Positions 32,722 to 42,079 of a DNA stretch of 58,433 bases are shown here, piece by piece. The notes under the pieces are model-generated. The model was given only the letters and a program-made list of their open reading frames with translations. It did not search any database and had not been told where the DNA came from. Made by a program: the position numbers and the translations under genes. Source of the stretch: Actinomycetota bacterium (lineage in GTDB: Bacteria > Actinomycetota > Actinomycetes > Streptosporangiales > Streptosporangiaceae); contig QGUZ01000003.1 of the NCBI GenBank assembly GCA_003242605.1, forward strand, positions 1-58,433, given 5' to 3'. Every line of letters begins with the position of its first letter. Position 1 is the stretch's first letter.

Positions 32722-34335
32722 ATGGACAGCCTCGTGCTCGACTCGCCCGTCGGCGTCGCCGAGCGGGCGTCGCTCGCCGCCCTGCTCCGCTGCTGCGTCC
32801 GGGAGGTGGCCGGGCCGCGCGGGAGGGTCTGGCCCGCCCGGCCGTACCTGCTGTGCGAGATCGGCGGCACGCTCATCCGGGCCCGCACGCACGGCGGCAC
32901 CGCGGTGCGCGTGGCCGGCACGCCCGAGTGGCTGTGCGACGGTGCCTGGCGCCCGCTCGGCGCGGACCTGCTCACCCGCCTCGTCGTCGCCGAGCTCGGC
33001 GGGGGCAACGCCGAGTTCGCCGCCCAGGTCGCGGCGAGCCGGGAGACCACCGCCGCGCTGCTGAAGGAACGCGAGGGCGCCGACCCGCCGGCCGACCCGT
33101 GGCTCGCCTCGGAGCAGGCGCTGCTGTTCGGCCACCCGTTCCACCCGTCGCCGAAGGCGCGCGGCGGCGACGGCGCCGACCGGCTGCGGTACGCGCCGGA
33201 GGCGCACGCCCGGTTCCCGCTGCGGCTGCTCGCCGTACGCGACGACCTCGCCGCCGGAGAGGGCGAGACCGCGGTGCTCGACCGGCTCGGCGCCGCGCCC
33301 GACGGGTACACCCTGCTGCCCGCCCACCCGTGGCAGCTGTCGCTGCTCGCCGACGAGCTGGCCGCGCCGCTGCGCGACGGCCGGCTGCTCGACCTGGGCG
33401 ACGCGCCGGGCACGGTGACCCCCACCTCCTCGGTGCGCACCGTGCACGACCCGGTCACCGGGCACTGCCTCAAGTTCAGCCTGAACGTGCGCATCACCAA
33501 CTGCGTGCGCAAGAACTCCTGGTACGAGCTGATCGGCGCGGTCGAGCTCACCCGGCGGCTGCGGCCGATCTTCGCCGAGCTCGCCGAGGCGTTCCCGGGC
33601 ACCCGCTGGCTCCCCGAGCCCGGCTACCGCTCGGCGGCGATCTCGCCGCGGCTGCTCGAGGGCCTCGGCGTGATCGTGCGGACCGGCCCGTGGACCGTGT
33701 GCGGCCCCGGGGTGACGCCGCTGCTCGCGGGCGCGCTCGCGCTCGGCGACGAGGAGCGGCGGCTCGCCGGCACGGCGGTGCCGGAGGCGGTGGCCGAGGC
33801 GCGGCGGCGCGACCCGGAGGGCTGGTGGGCCGCGTACGTGGACCGGGTGGCCCCGCCGGTGCTGGAGGCGTACTTCCGGCACGGCGTGGTGCTCGAGCCG
33901 CACGTGCAGAACGTGCTCGTCGGCGTGGACGCCGCCGGCATGCCCGCCGAGGTGATCTTCCGTGACATGGAGGGCACCAAGCTCGTCGCGGGCCGCCACG
34001 ACCTTTCCGGGCTGCCGGACCGGGTCGCCGAGGCGCTCACCTACGACACCGCGCGCGGCTGGAACCGGGTCGTGTACTGCCTGGTGGTGAACCACCTCGC
34101 CGAGATCGCCGCGACCGTGGCCGGGCCGGACGCCGACCCCGCCCCGCTGTGGGCGATCGCGCGCGAGCGCCTCGCCCGCTACGCCGACCGCGCCGGGTGG
34201 CCGCGGCCGCTCGCCGATCTGCTCGCCGGGGCCCCGCTCCCGGCGAAGGCGAACCTCTCGGTGCGCTGGGCCGCCGCGCCCGACCGCGCGGCGGGCTACG
34301 TGCCGATCGCCAACCCGCTCGCCGGCGCCGCCTGA
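32722..34335 (+). CDS. NIS siderophore synthetase (IucA/IucC family), PvsD-like
   Basis: This 537-aa second synthetase has the full family set: FGHPFHPSPKARGG (GHPxHPxxK), LLPAHPWQLS, TPTSSVRTVHDP, LKFSLNVRITNCVRKNSWYEL (ATP/citrate site) and EPHVQN. Its clearer motifs suggest it performs the first citrate-activating step, but this is inference. The ATG has GAAGGGG 7 nt upstream. The 117-bp spacer after the first NIS gene is where pvsC (the exporter) sits in vibrioferrin clusters; here nothing is encoded in it. Confidence 0.87.
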   Translation: MDSLVLDSPVGVAERASLAALLRCCVREVAGPRGRVWPARPYLLCEIGGTLIRARTHGGTAVRVAGTPEWLCDGAWRPLGADLLTRLVVAELGGGNAEFAAQVAASRETTAALLKEREGADPPADPWLASEQALLFGHPFHPSPKARGGDGADRLRYAPEAHARFPLRLLAVRDDLAAGEGETAVLDRLGAAPDGYTLLPAHPWQLSLLADELAAPLRDGRLLDLGDAPGTVTPTSSVRTVHDPVTGHCLKFSLNVRITNCVRKNSWYELIGAVELTRRLRPIFAELAEAFPGTRWLPEPGYRSAAISPRLLEGLGVIVRTGPWTVCGPGVTPLLAGALALGDEERRLAGTAVPEAVAEARRRDPEGWWAAYVDRVAPPVLEAYFRHGVVLEPHVQNVLVGVDAAGMPAEVIFRDMEGTKLVAGRHDLSGLPDRVAEALTYDTARGWNRVVYCLVVNHLAEIAATVAGPDADPAPLWAIARERLARYADRAGWPRPLADLLAGAPLPAKANLSVRWAAAPDRAAGYVPIANPLAGAA

Positions 34336-34379
34336 GCCCGGCCGCCGCCCGTGCTACCGACCCAAGGAGGCACCCGCGC

Positions 34380-35528
34380 ATGACCCCGCCCGCACCGCCG
34401 CCCGTGACCGCCTCGGACGCGCTCGCCGAGCTCGCCGGGCGGCTCGCCGCCGCCGGCGCGCTGCCCGCGTACGTCTACGACCTGCCCGAGCTCGACCGGC
34501 ACGCGGCGGCGGTGCGGGCCGCGCTGCCCGGGGTGGAGCTGTGCTACGCGGTGAAGGCGAACCCGGACCCGGAGCTGCTGCGCACGCTCGCGCCGTATCT
34601 GGACGGCTTCGAGGTGTCGAGCGGCGGCGAGGTGGCGCACGTGCGGTCGCTGTTCCCGGAGGCGCGGCTGGCGTTCGGCGGGCCGGGCAAGACCGACGCC
34701 GAGCTCGCCCTCGGCGTCTGGCGGCTGCACGTGGAGAGCCCGCACGAGCTGCGCCGCCTCGCCCGGATCGCCGGGCCGGCGGGGGCGGACGTGCTGCTGC
34801 GGGTCAACCTCAAGGCCTCGATCGACGGCGCGGCGCTCGCCATGGGCGGCGGGGCCACCCCGTTCGGCATGGACGAGGACGGGGTGGCCGAGTGCCTGCG
34901 GATTCTCGACCGCGCCCCGCACCTGCGGCTGCGCGGGGTGCACGCCCACCTGGCGAGCGGGCTCGACGCGGCCCGCATGCTCGGCCTCGCCGAGCAGGTG
35001 CTCGGCTACGCCCGCGGCCTCGGCCTCACCGAGGTGAACCTCGGCGGCGGAATGGCGGTCGACTACCGGAACCCGGCCGCGCGCTTCGACTGGGCCGGCT
35101 ACGGCCGCGGGCTCGCCGCGCTGCGCCGGCCGGGCGAGGTGCTGCGCGTCGAGCCGGGGCGGGCGCTCACCGTGTACTGCGGCCACTACCTGACCCAGGT
35201 GATCGACGTCAAACGGGTGCACGGCGAGACCTTCGCGGTCGTCACCGGCGGCACCCACCACCTGCGCACCCCGGTCACCAAGGGCCACGACCAGCCGTTC
35301 ACCGTGCTGCCCGGCCCGGGCTCCGACGGCCCTAGGGTGCGCGACGAGCGCGTCACCGTGGTCGGCCAGCTGTGCACGCCGAAGGACGTGTTCGCCCGCC
35401 GGGTGCCGGTCGCCGAGCTCGCCGTGGGCGACGTGGTCGCGTTCGCCATGGCGGGCGCCTACGCGTGGAACATCTCCCACCACGACTTCCTCATGCACCC
35501 CAAGCCGGGCTTCCACTACCTGCGGTGA
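34380..35528 (+). CDS. PLP-dependent decarboxylase (fold III), PvsE/SbnH-like
   Basis: This 382-aa fold-III (alanine racemase/DAP decarboxylase type) enzyme carries the PLP lysine in ELCYAVKANPDPELL. Other marks are FEVSSGGEVAHV, GVHAHLASG, the phosphate-binding NLGGGMAVDY, and the active-site cysteine region GQLCTPKDV. The C terminus NISHHDFLMHPKPGFHYL matches siderophore-type decarboxylases more than metabolic DAP decarboxylases. In vibrioferrin synthesis the equivalent makes ethanolamine from serine; the substrate here is not decidable from sequence. AAGGAGG precedes the ATG. Its stop is 6 bp from the convergent adnB stop. Confidence 0.82.
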   Translation: MTPPAPPPVTASDALAELAGRLAAAGALPAYVYDLPELDRHAAAVRAALPGVELCYAVKANPDPELLRTLAPYLDGFEVSSGGEVAHVRSLFPEARLAFGGPGKTDAELALGVWRLHVESPHELRRLARIAGPAGADVLLRVNLKASIDGAALAMGGGATPFGMDEDGVAECLRILDRAPHLRLRGVHAHLASGLDAARMLGLAEQVLGYARGLGLTEVNLGGGMAVDYRNPAARFDWAGYGRGLAALRRPGEVLRVEPGRALTVYCGHYLTQVIDVKRVHGETFAVVTGGTHHLRTPVTKGHDQPFTVLPGPGSDGPRVRDERVTVVGQLCTPKDVFARRVPVAELAVGDVVAFAMAGAYAWNISHHDFLMHPKPGFHYLR

Positions 35529-35534
35529 GGCGGC

Positions 35535-38500
35535 CTAGGCGAGCGGCACGGTCTCGATGAGCGCGGCGAGGCCGGCGGCGTCGAGCAGGTCGACCGGGCG
35601 CACGGTGCGGTTGTACCGGACGTAGTGGAACGCGGCGCTCACCCGCTCCAGCGGCACCTTGGCGAGGTCGGCCCAGGCGAGCCGGTAGGCGGCGAGCTGC
35701 ACGCTCGCGGCGCGGGCGGCCTCGCCGCGGGGCATCTCGCCGGTCTTCCAGTCGACCACGACGTACCCGTCGCCCTCGCGGAACACCGCGTCCATGCGGC
35801 CGCGCACCAGCTGGCCGCCGATCACGGTCTCGAACGGCACCTCCTGGGCGATGGGGCGGCGGTCGGCCCACTCGCTCTGTTCGAACCGGGCCTGCAGCTC
35901 GCTCAGCTCGGCCTCGACGTCGGTGAACTCGTCGTCGTCCGCGGCGGCCAGCTCCAGGTCGTCGATGAGCCGCTGCTGCCCCCACCGGGTCTCCAGCCAG
36001 CGGTGGAACGCGGTGCCGCGGCGGGCGAGCGGGGCCGGGCGGCGGGGCACCGGCCGCCGGATCCGGCGGGCCAGCTCGCGCGGGTCGGCGGCGAGCGTGA
36101 CCAGCGAGGACACCGACAGGTGGGCGGGCAGCTCGACCAGGCCGCCGCCGCGCCGGGCGAGCTGCTCGCGCTCACGCAGCAGCAGCTCGACGTCCCGGGC
36201 CCAGGCGAGCATGCGATCGGCCTCCTCGCCGACCGGGGCGACCGCGACCACGTCGTCGGCGAGCGCCTCCTCGACCATGCGGGCGCCCTCGAGCACGGCC
36301 TCGTGCCGGGGGCCGCCCGGCGGGGCGGGCCAGCGCGCCTCGACCGGCTCGGTGAGCAGCGGGTTGCGCTCGTCCTCGGTGGCCTCCCCGGTGGGCTCGG
36401 CCCAGCGCTCGACCTCGGCCCCGGCCTCGACGATCTCCCGCAGGAACCGGGACGGCTCCAGTGGCCGGGAGGAGGCGCCCCACCGGTAGCCGGAGGCGAT
36501 GAGCAGGTAGTGGGCGCGGGTGACCGCGACGTAGGCGAGCCGCCGCTCCTCGAGCAGGTCCCGCTCCCGGCACTGCTCCTCGAAGGCCTCCAGGTCGGCC
36601 TTGTCGAGGCTCGCCAGCGCGGGCAGGTCGGCCGCGTCCCCGCGCAGGTGGTACGGCAGCTTGCGGGGGTTCTGCGTCCACCGCGAGTTGGTCACCGGCG
36701 TGGCCGGGAACACGCTGCCGCGGGCGAGCGTGCCCTTGCGGGTGGTCGCCTCGGACAGCCCCGGCACGATCACCACCGGCCACTCCAGGCCCTTGGCCGC
36801 GTGCACGGTCATCAGCTTGACGCTGTCGCTCTCGCCGACCCGGCCCGCCTCGAGGCCGAACTCCTCGGTCTCGGCGGCCTTGAGGTAGGCGAGGAACGCG
36901 CCGAGCGTGGCGTCCTCGGAGTCGCCCGCGAACCGGGCGGCGGCGTCGAGGAACGCGTCGAGGTCGGCGCGGGCGGCCTGGGCGCCGCCGCCGCGGGCGA
37001 CGACCTCGACGTCGAGGCCGAGGCGGCGCTCCACCTCGGTGATGAGGTCGGGCAGCGGCTGCCCGGCGCGGGCGCGCAGCGCCCGCAGCTCCATCGCGAG
37101 CCGGGGCAGGCGCTCCTGGGCGAGCGGGGAGAACCGGGCCCGCCACTCGGGCCGGTCGGGCAGCTCGTCGAGCGCGTCGACGAGGCTGCCGCGCTCGGCG
37201 TTGAGCTCGGCGACCGCCTGCTCCAGCGGGTCGGGCCCCTCGCCCGCCCCGGTGGCGGAGCCGTTCCCGGACGCGGCGGCCGCGGCCGGATCGCCGGCCT
37301 CCCCCTCCTCCTCGCCGGCGTCGCCGCGCAGCTCCCGGTCGAGCTCGCGGGCGCACTCGCCGAGGAGCTGCAGATCCCGGGGGCCGATCCGCCAGCGGGG
37401 GCCGGTGAGCAGCCGGACCAGCGCGTCGCCCGCGCTCGGGTCGTAGAGCACGCGCAGCGTCGCCACGATGTCGGCCACCTCGGGCACGGTGAGCAGGCCG
37501 CCGAGCCCGACCACCTCGACCGGGATGCCGCGGGCCTCCAGCGCGCGGCGCAGGATCGGGAACTGGGCCCGCTTGCGGGCGAGCACCGCGATGTCGCGGG
37601 GCCGTACCGGCTCGCGGCCGTCCTCGGCCCAGGGCAGGCCGTCGGGGGCGAGGTCGTGGCCGATCAGCCCGGCCACGCCCGCGGCGATCCACTCGGCCTC
37701 CTCCTCGGCCGTGGCGTGGAACGCGGCGATCACCCGGCCGCGCCCGGCGCGGGACTCGCCGGGCCGCAGCACCGGCACCTCGCTCAGCTCGCGGCGCAGC
37801 GGCTCCTGCACCCGGGCGGCGACCTGCAGCACCCGCTCCCCGTTGCGGAAGCTCGTCGACAGCTTGCGCACGCTCGCCGGGGTGCCGTCGGCCTTCGGGA
37901 AGTCGGCGGGGAAACGGCGCAGGTTGCCGGAGGACGCGCCGCGCCAGCCGTAGATCGACTGGCAGGGGTCGCCGACCGCGGTCACCGGGTGGCCGCCGCC
38001 GAACAGCGCGCGCAGCAGCACGAGCTGGGCGTGGCTGGTGTCCTGGTACTCGTCGAGCAGCACCACCGCGTACCGGCCGCGCTCGATCGCGCCCACCTCC
38101 GGGTGGCGTACCGCGATGCGGGCGGCGAGCGCCATCTGGTCGCCGTGGTCGATCACCTCGCGCTCGCGCTTGACCCGGATGAACTCCTCCACCAGCGGCA
38201 GCAGCTGCTCGCGCGCCCGCTGGGTGTCGAGCGGCTCCCGCTGCGCCTTGGTGGGGCGGCGCACCGCGGCGAGCAGGCGCTCCAGCCACTCGCCGACCTC
38301 GCGCACCCGGTCGGGCTCGCACAGGTGCTCGGCGAGCTCGCCGGCGAGCTCGAGCACGGCCGCGGTGACCGCGGCGGGGCCGAGGTCGACCTTGTCCATC
38401 GGCCCGTCGTACCGGCCCACCACCCCGGCGGCGAGCTGCCAGGCGATCGCCGGGCTCACCAGCCGCATCGTGGGCTCCAGGGCCTCGCGCAGCGCGTGGT

Positions 38501-38849
38501 CGGTGACGAGCCGGGCGGCGTACGCGTGGTAGGTGGCGACGGTCGGCTCGCCGTCGAGCAGCTCCTCGGGCACGACCCCGGCCTTGGCGAGCCCGGCGAG
38601 CCGCTTGCGCACCCGGGTGGCGAGCTCGGCCGCGGCCTTGCGGGTGAAGGTGAGGCCGAGCACCTGCTCGGGCCGTACGTGGCCGTTGGCGACGAGCCAG
38701 ACCACGCGCCCGGCCATGGTCTCGCTCTTGCCGGAGCCCGCGCCCGCCATCACCACCATGGGCTCGAGCGGCGCCTCGATCACCGCGGCCTGCTCGGGGG
38801 TGGGCGGGTGGATGCCGAGCCGCTCGGCGAGCTGGTGCGGCCTCAGCAC
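35535..38849 (-). CDS. adnB: AdnB subunit of the AdnAB helicase-nuclease
   Basis: This 1104-aa protein combines an SF1A motor and a C-terminal RecB-type nuclease. Motor: GAGSGKS (35-42), VLLDEYQDTSHAQ, VGDPCQSIYGWRGA, KLMTVHAAKGLEWPVV and YVAVTRAHYLL. Nuclease: GTAFHRWLE, then MDAVFREGDGYVVVDWKTG with the catalytic D...DxK and QLAAYRLAW, so both activities look intact. AdnAB resects double-strand breaks in actinobacteria in place of AddAB/RecBCD. The GTG at 38849 overlaps the adnA stop by 7 bp, with GGGGGG upstream. About residues 565-600 form an acidic Gly/Ala linker. Confidence 0.92.
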   Translation of the reverse strand: MLRPHQLAERLGIHPPTPEQAAVIEAPLEPMVVMAGAGSGKSETMAGRVVWLVANGHVRPEQVLGLTFTRKAAAELATRVRKRLAGLAKAGVVPEELLDGEPTVATYHAYAARLVTDHALREALEPTMRLVSPAIAWQLAAGVVGRYDGPMDKVDLGPAAVTAAVLELAGELAEHLCEPDRVREVGEWLERLLAAVRRPTKAQREPLDTQRAREQLLPLVEEFIRVKREREVIDHGDQMALAARIAVRHPEVGAIERGRYAVVLLDEYQDTSHAQLVLLRALFGGGHPVTAVGDPCQSIYGWRGASSGNLRRFPADFPKADGTPASVRKLSTSFRNGERVLQVAARVQEPLRRELSEVPVLRPGESRAGRGRVIAAFHATAEEEAEWIAAGVAGLIGHDLAPDGLPWAEDGREPVRPRDIAVLARKRAQFPILRRALEARGIPVEVVGLGGLLTVPEVADIVATLRVLYDPSAGDALVRLLTGPRWRIGPRDLQLLGECARELDRELRGDAGEEEGEAGDPAAAAASGNGSATGAGEGPDPLEQAVAELNAERGSLVDALDELPDRPEWRARFSPLAQERLPRLAMELRALRARAGQPLPDLITEVERRLGLDVEVVARGGGAQAARADLDAFLDAAARFAGDSEDATLGAFLAYLKAAETEEFGLEAGRVGESDSVKLMTVHAAKGLEWPVVIVPGLSEATTRKGTLARGSVFPATPVTNSRWTQNPRKLPYHLRGDAADLPALASLDKADLEAFEEQCRERDLLEERRLAYVAVTRAHYLLIASGYRWGASSRPLEPSRFLREIVEAGAEVERWAEPTGEATEDERNPLLTEPVEARWPAPPGGPRHEAVLEGARMVEEALADDVVAVAPVGEEADRMLAWARDVELLLREREQLARRGGGLVELPAHLSVSSLVTLAADPRELARRIRRPVPRRPAPLARRGTAFHRWLETRWGQQRLIDDLELAAADDDEFTDVEAELSELQARFEQSEWADRRPIAQEVPFETVIGGQLVRGRMDAVFREGDGYVVVDWKTGEMPRGEAARAASVQLAAYRLAWADLAKVPLERVSAAFHYVRYNRTVRPVDLLDAAGLAALIETVPLA

Positions 38850-41800
38850 ACGTGCCCCCCGTCGTCGTTCACCGGGCAGCTCGTCTTCACCGCGCAGGTA
38901 CGGCAGCCGTCGTTCACCCGCGCGGTGAACGTGGGCCGGGTCATGCCGGTGGCGACGTCCCGCACGAGGTCGCGCGCCCAGTCCGGGTCGGGGTCGTCGG
39001 CGAGCGGGCGCTGGCGCTGCTCCTTCACCCCGCCGCTGCCCGCGGCCTTGCCGACCTGCACGAGCGCGGCCCCGCCCGGCTCGGCCCGCAGCCCCAGCCG
39101 GGTGAACGCGCCGAGCAGCGCGGCGAGCTGGTAGACGCCGAGCTGCGGGTGGCGCTCGAGCTCGGCCTCGGTCGGCTTCGCCGCGCCGGTCTTGATGTCG
39201 ATGATCACCGGGCGGCCGGCCTCGTCCCGCTGGATGCGGTCGACCCGGCCCTGGATGCGCACGTCGTCGCCGAGCATCACGGCGAACGCCTGCTCGGCGG
39301 CGACCATGCCGGAGCGGTTCTCCTCGTGCCACCGGGCGAACCGGGCGACCATCTGCTCGGCGAGCTCGCGCTGCTTGCGGTTGAACCACACCCCGCCGAA
39401 GTCGAGCCGGTCCCACACCTCGTCGAGCCGCTTGGTGAGCGTCTCGGCCGGGTCGTCGGCGGCGGCGAGCGCGGCGAGCGCGTGGATCACCGAGCCGAGG
39501 CCGCGGGCCGGGTCGCCCGCGGTGGCGCCCACGGCGTGCTCGAGCAGCCAGCGCAGCCCGCACTTGGTGAAGCTCTCCACCCACGACGGCGAGATCACCA
39601 CCACGCCGCCGGGCCACTGAAGCGGCCGGTCGTCGGAGATCGGGGTGAGCGCGTACCACTCGGACGGCGCCGCGCCGGGCACGCCCGCCTTGGCGAGCCG
39701 GGCGAGGTGGCGCGCGGCGGCCCGCCGTACCGGCTCGGGGCGGTCCGGGTCGCACACGGCGGCGCGCAGGTCGGCGACGAGCGCGGACATGGTGAGCCAG
39801 CGGGAGTCCTCGTCCACCGTCGCGGGCTCGATCTCGTCCGGGAGCAGCTCGGACAGGAAGCGGGACGGCCGCTGCTCGCTGTCCTCCCCGCCCACCGCGG
39901 TGACGACGAGCCTGCGGCGGGCGCGGGTGACCGCCACGTAGAACAGCCGCCGCTCCTCGGTGAGCATCTTGGAGACGAGCGCGGCCGCGGCCGGGGCGGT
40001 GCCGGCGCCGCGCCCGGGCGGCGCGTCGGCGGGCCGGCGCGGGGCGACCTCGATCGACGACCCGCCGGCGAGCTCGACCAGCTCCTCGACGCCGAGCAGG
40101 GAGCCGCGCAGCCGCAGGTCGGGCCAGGTGCCCTCCTGCACGCCCGCGACCACGACCACGTCCCACTCCTGGCCCTTGGCGCGGTGCGCGGTGAGGATGC
40201 GCACCGCCTCGCCCTCGGGGGCGTGCTCGGCGAGCGTGTCGCCGGGGATCTCCTGGGAGGACAGGTCGTCGAGGAAGACCTCCACCCCGGCCTTGGGCAT
40301 GCGGTCGGCGAACCGGGCGGCCTGGTCGAAGAGCGCCACCACCGCGTCGAGGTCGCGGTCGGCCTGGGCGCCGCGCACCCCGCCCGCGAGGCTCAGCTCG
40401 GTCCACCGCTCGGCGAGGCCGCTCGCCTGCCACACCTCCCACAGCACCTCCTCGGCCCCGGCGCCGCGGGCGATCGCGGCGCGGGCGGTGGCGATGAGCC
40501 GGGCGACGCGGCGGGCGGGCGCGACCACGTTCTCGCCCGCCCGGGCCGCCACGGTGATCAGCTCGCGCTCGTCGCGGAGCGCGGCGACGAGCAGCTCCTC
40601 GGGCGGCCGCGCCGCCTCGCCGAACGCCTCCTGCTCGGCGGCGCGCAGCGCGCGGCGGAGCCGGCGCACGCCGATCGCGTCGGAGCCGCCGAGCGGGCCG
40701 GTGAGCAGCTCCTCGGCGGTGGCGGCGTCGAGCCGTTCCGGGCGGGCGGCCACGGTGAGCAGCGTGATGAGCGGCGGGACCCCGGGCTCGCCGACGGGCG
40801 GCACCTCGCCCCCGGCGACCACGACCGGCACCCCGGCGCCGACGGGGGCCCGCCGCAGCGTCGGCAGCTGCCGTACGGCGGAGCGCACCAGCACCGCCAT
40901 GCGCGACCAGGGCACGCCGTCGAGCAGGTGGGCGCGGCGCAGCGTGTCGGCGACGACCGCGGCCTCCTGGCTCTCGCTGTCGGCGATCACCACCCGCACC
41001 TCGCCGGGCGCCGTGCCGGGAGCGGGCACGAGGTCGCGGAAGCCGTCCCGGCCCGCCGCGGTCCCCGGGGGCACGGGCAGCCGCCGGGCGATGCGGCGGG
41101 AGGCGGCGAGCAGCTCCGCGCCGGCGCGGCGGCAGGTGCGCAGCGCGATCACCGGGGCCGGGTCGCCGGTGCGGGTGCGGAACCGCTCGGGGAAGCGCAT
41201 GATGCCGCGCACGTCGGCGCCGCGGAAGCCGTAGATCGACTGGTCGGGGTCGCCGACCACGATGAGGTCGCGGCCGTCCCCGGCGAGCCGGTGGAGCAGC
41301 TCCTCCTGGGCCGGGTCGGTGTCCTGGTACTCGTCGACGACGACGAGGTCGTAGGCGGCGCGCTCGCGCCGCAGCACCTCGGGGTCGGCGAGCAGCGCGG
41401 CCGCGGCGCGGATCAGCTCGGCGTAGTCGAGCGTGGGCACCGGGTCGAGGTCGAACCGGGCGGCGTACCGGAAGGCGAACTCGCCCGCCGCGACCCAGTC
41501 CTCCCGGCCGTGGCGGCGGCCCAGCTCGATCAGGTCGCGGCCGTCGAGGCCGCGTTCGGCCGCGCGGGCGAGCAGGTCGCGCAGCTCCTCGGCGAAGCCG
41601 CGGGTCTTGAGCAGCTCGCGCATGTCCGGCGGCCAGTGTCGGGCGCCCTCCTCCAGCTCGCCGTGGAGCAGGCGGCGCACCTCGAGCAGCTGCTCGGGGC
41701 CGGTGAGCAGCCGCGGCGGCGGCTCGCCGAGCAGCACGGCGCGGCGGCGCAGCAGCGCGTAGGCGTAGCTGTGGAAGGTGAGCGCGAGCGGCGTGCGCGT

Positions 41801-42079
41801 GGTGCGGCGCATGCGCGCGGTGATCCGGTCGCGGAGCTCGCCCGCGGCCTTGCGGCTGAAGGTGAGCACGAGCACGCGTTCGGGGTCGAGGCCGCGGTGC
41901 TCCACCCGGTGTGCGACGCTCTCCACGATCGTGGTGGTCTTCCCGGCCCCGGGGCCGGCGAGCACGAGCAGCGGGCCGCCCGGATGCTCCACCACCGCCC
42001 GCTGGTGCTCGTCGAGCACGATGGCGGGCTCTCGCCCCAGGCCCCCGCGCCGCACCAGGCGGTAGGTCTGACCACTCAC
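38843..42079 (-). CDS. adnA: AdnA subunit of the AdnAB helicase-nuclease
   Basis: This 1078-aa partner has its own SF1 motor (AGPGAGKT 41-48, VVVDEYQDTDPAQE, VGDPDQSIYGFRGA, ILTAHRAKGQEWDVV, YVAVTRARRRLV) and a C-terminal nuclease with GSVIHALA, GRVDRIQRDEAGRPVIIDIKTG and QLGVYQLAA. An iron-sulfur staple is suggested by the FTKCGLRWLLEHA cysteine together with CRTCAVKTSCPV near the C terminus, as in AddB/AdnA. The start is GTG 42079 with weak upstream GGAA. adnA then adnB matches Rv3202c-Rv3201c order. Confidence 0.92.
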   Translation of the reverse strand: MSGQTYRLVRRGGLGREPAIVLDEHQRAVVEHPGGPLLVLAGPGAGKTTTIVESVAHRVEHRGLDPERVLVLTFSRKAAGELRDRITARMRRTTRTPLALTFHSYAYALLRRRAVLLGEPPPRLLTGPEQLLEVRRLLHGELEEGARHWPPDMRELLKTRGFAEELRDLLARAAERGLDGRDLIELGRRHGREDWVAAGEFAFRYAARFDLDPVPTLDYAELIRAAAALLADPEVLRRERAAYDLVVVDEYQDTDPAQEELLHRLAGDGRDLIVVGDPDQSIYGFRGADVRGIMRFPERFRTRTGDPAPVIALRTCRRAGAELLAASRRIARRLPVPPGTAAGRDGFRDLVPAPGTAPGEVRVVIADSESQEAAVVADTLRRAHLLDGVPWSRMAVLVRSAVRQLPTLRRAPVGAGVPVVVAGGEVPPVGEPGVPPLITLLTVAARPERLDAATAEELLTGPLGGSDAIGVRRLRRALRAAEQEAFGEAARPPEELLVAALRDERELITVAARAGENVVAPARRVARLIATARAAIARGAGAEEVLWEVWQASGLAERWTELSLAGGVRGAQADRDLDAVVALFDQAARFADRMPKAGVEVFLDDLSSQEIPGDTLAEHAPEGEAVRILTAHRAKGQEWDVVVVAGVQEGTWPDLRLRGSLLGVEELVELAGGSSIEVAPRRPADAPPGRGAGTAPAAAALVSKMLTEERRLFYVAVTRARRRLVVTAVGGEDSEQRPSRFLSELLPDEIEPATVDEDSRWLTMSALVADLRAAVCDPDRPEPVRRAAARHLARLAKAGVPGAAPSEWYALTPISDDRPLQWPGGVVVISPSWVESFTKCGLRWLLEHAVGATAGDPARGLGSVIHALAALAAADDPAETLTKRLDEVWDRLDFGGVWFNRKQRELAEQMVARFARWHEENRSGMVAAEQAFAVMLGDDVRIQGRVDRIQRDEAGRPVIIDIKTGAAKPTEAELERHPQLGVYQLAALLGAFTRLGLRAEPGGAALVQVGKAAGSGGVKEQRQRPLADDPDPDWARDLVRDVATGMTRPTFTARVNDGCRTCAVKTSCPVNDDGGHVC

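Noticed and set aside
29798..35528. Staphyloferrin- or petrobactin-type assignment for the siderophore operon.
   Set aside because: Staphyloferrin B loci carry three synthetases and PLP synthase genes, and petrobactin loci carry aryl-acid genes; neither is present here, while the ATP-grasp plus two NIS plus decarboxylase set fits vibrioferrin best.
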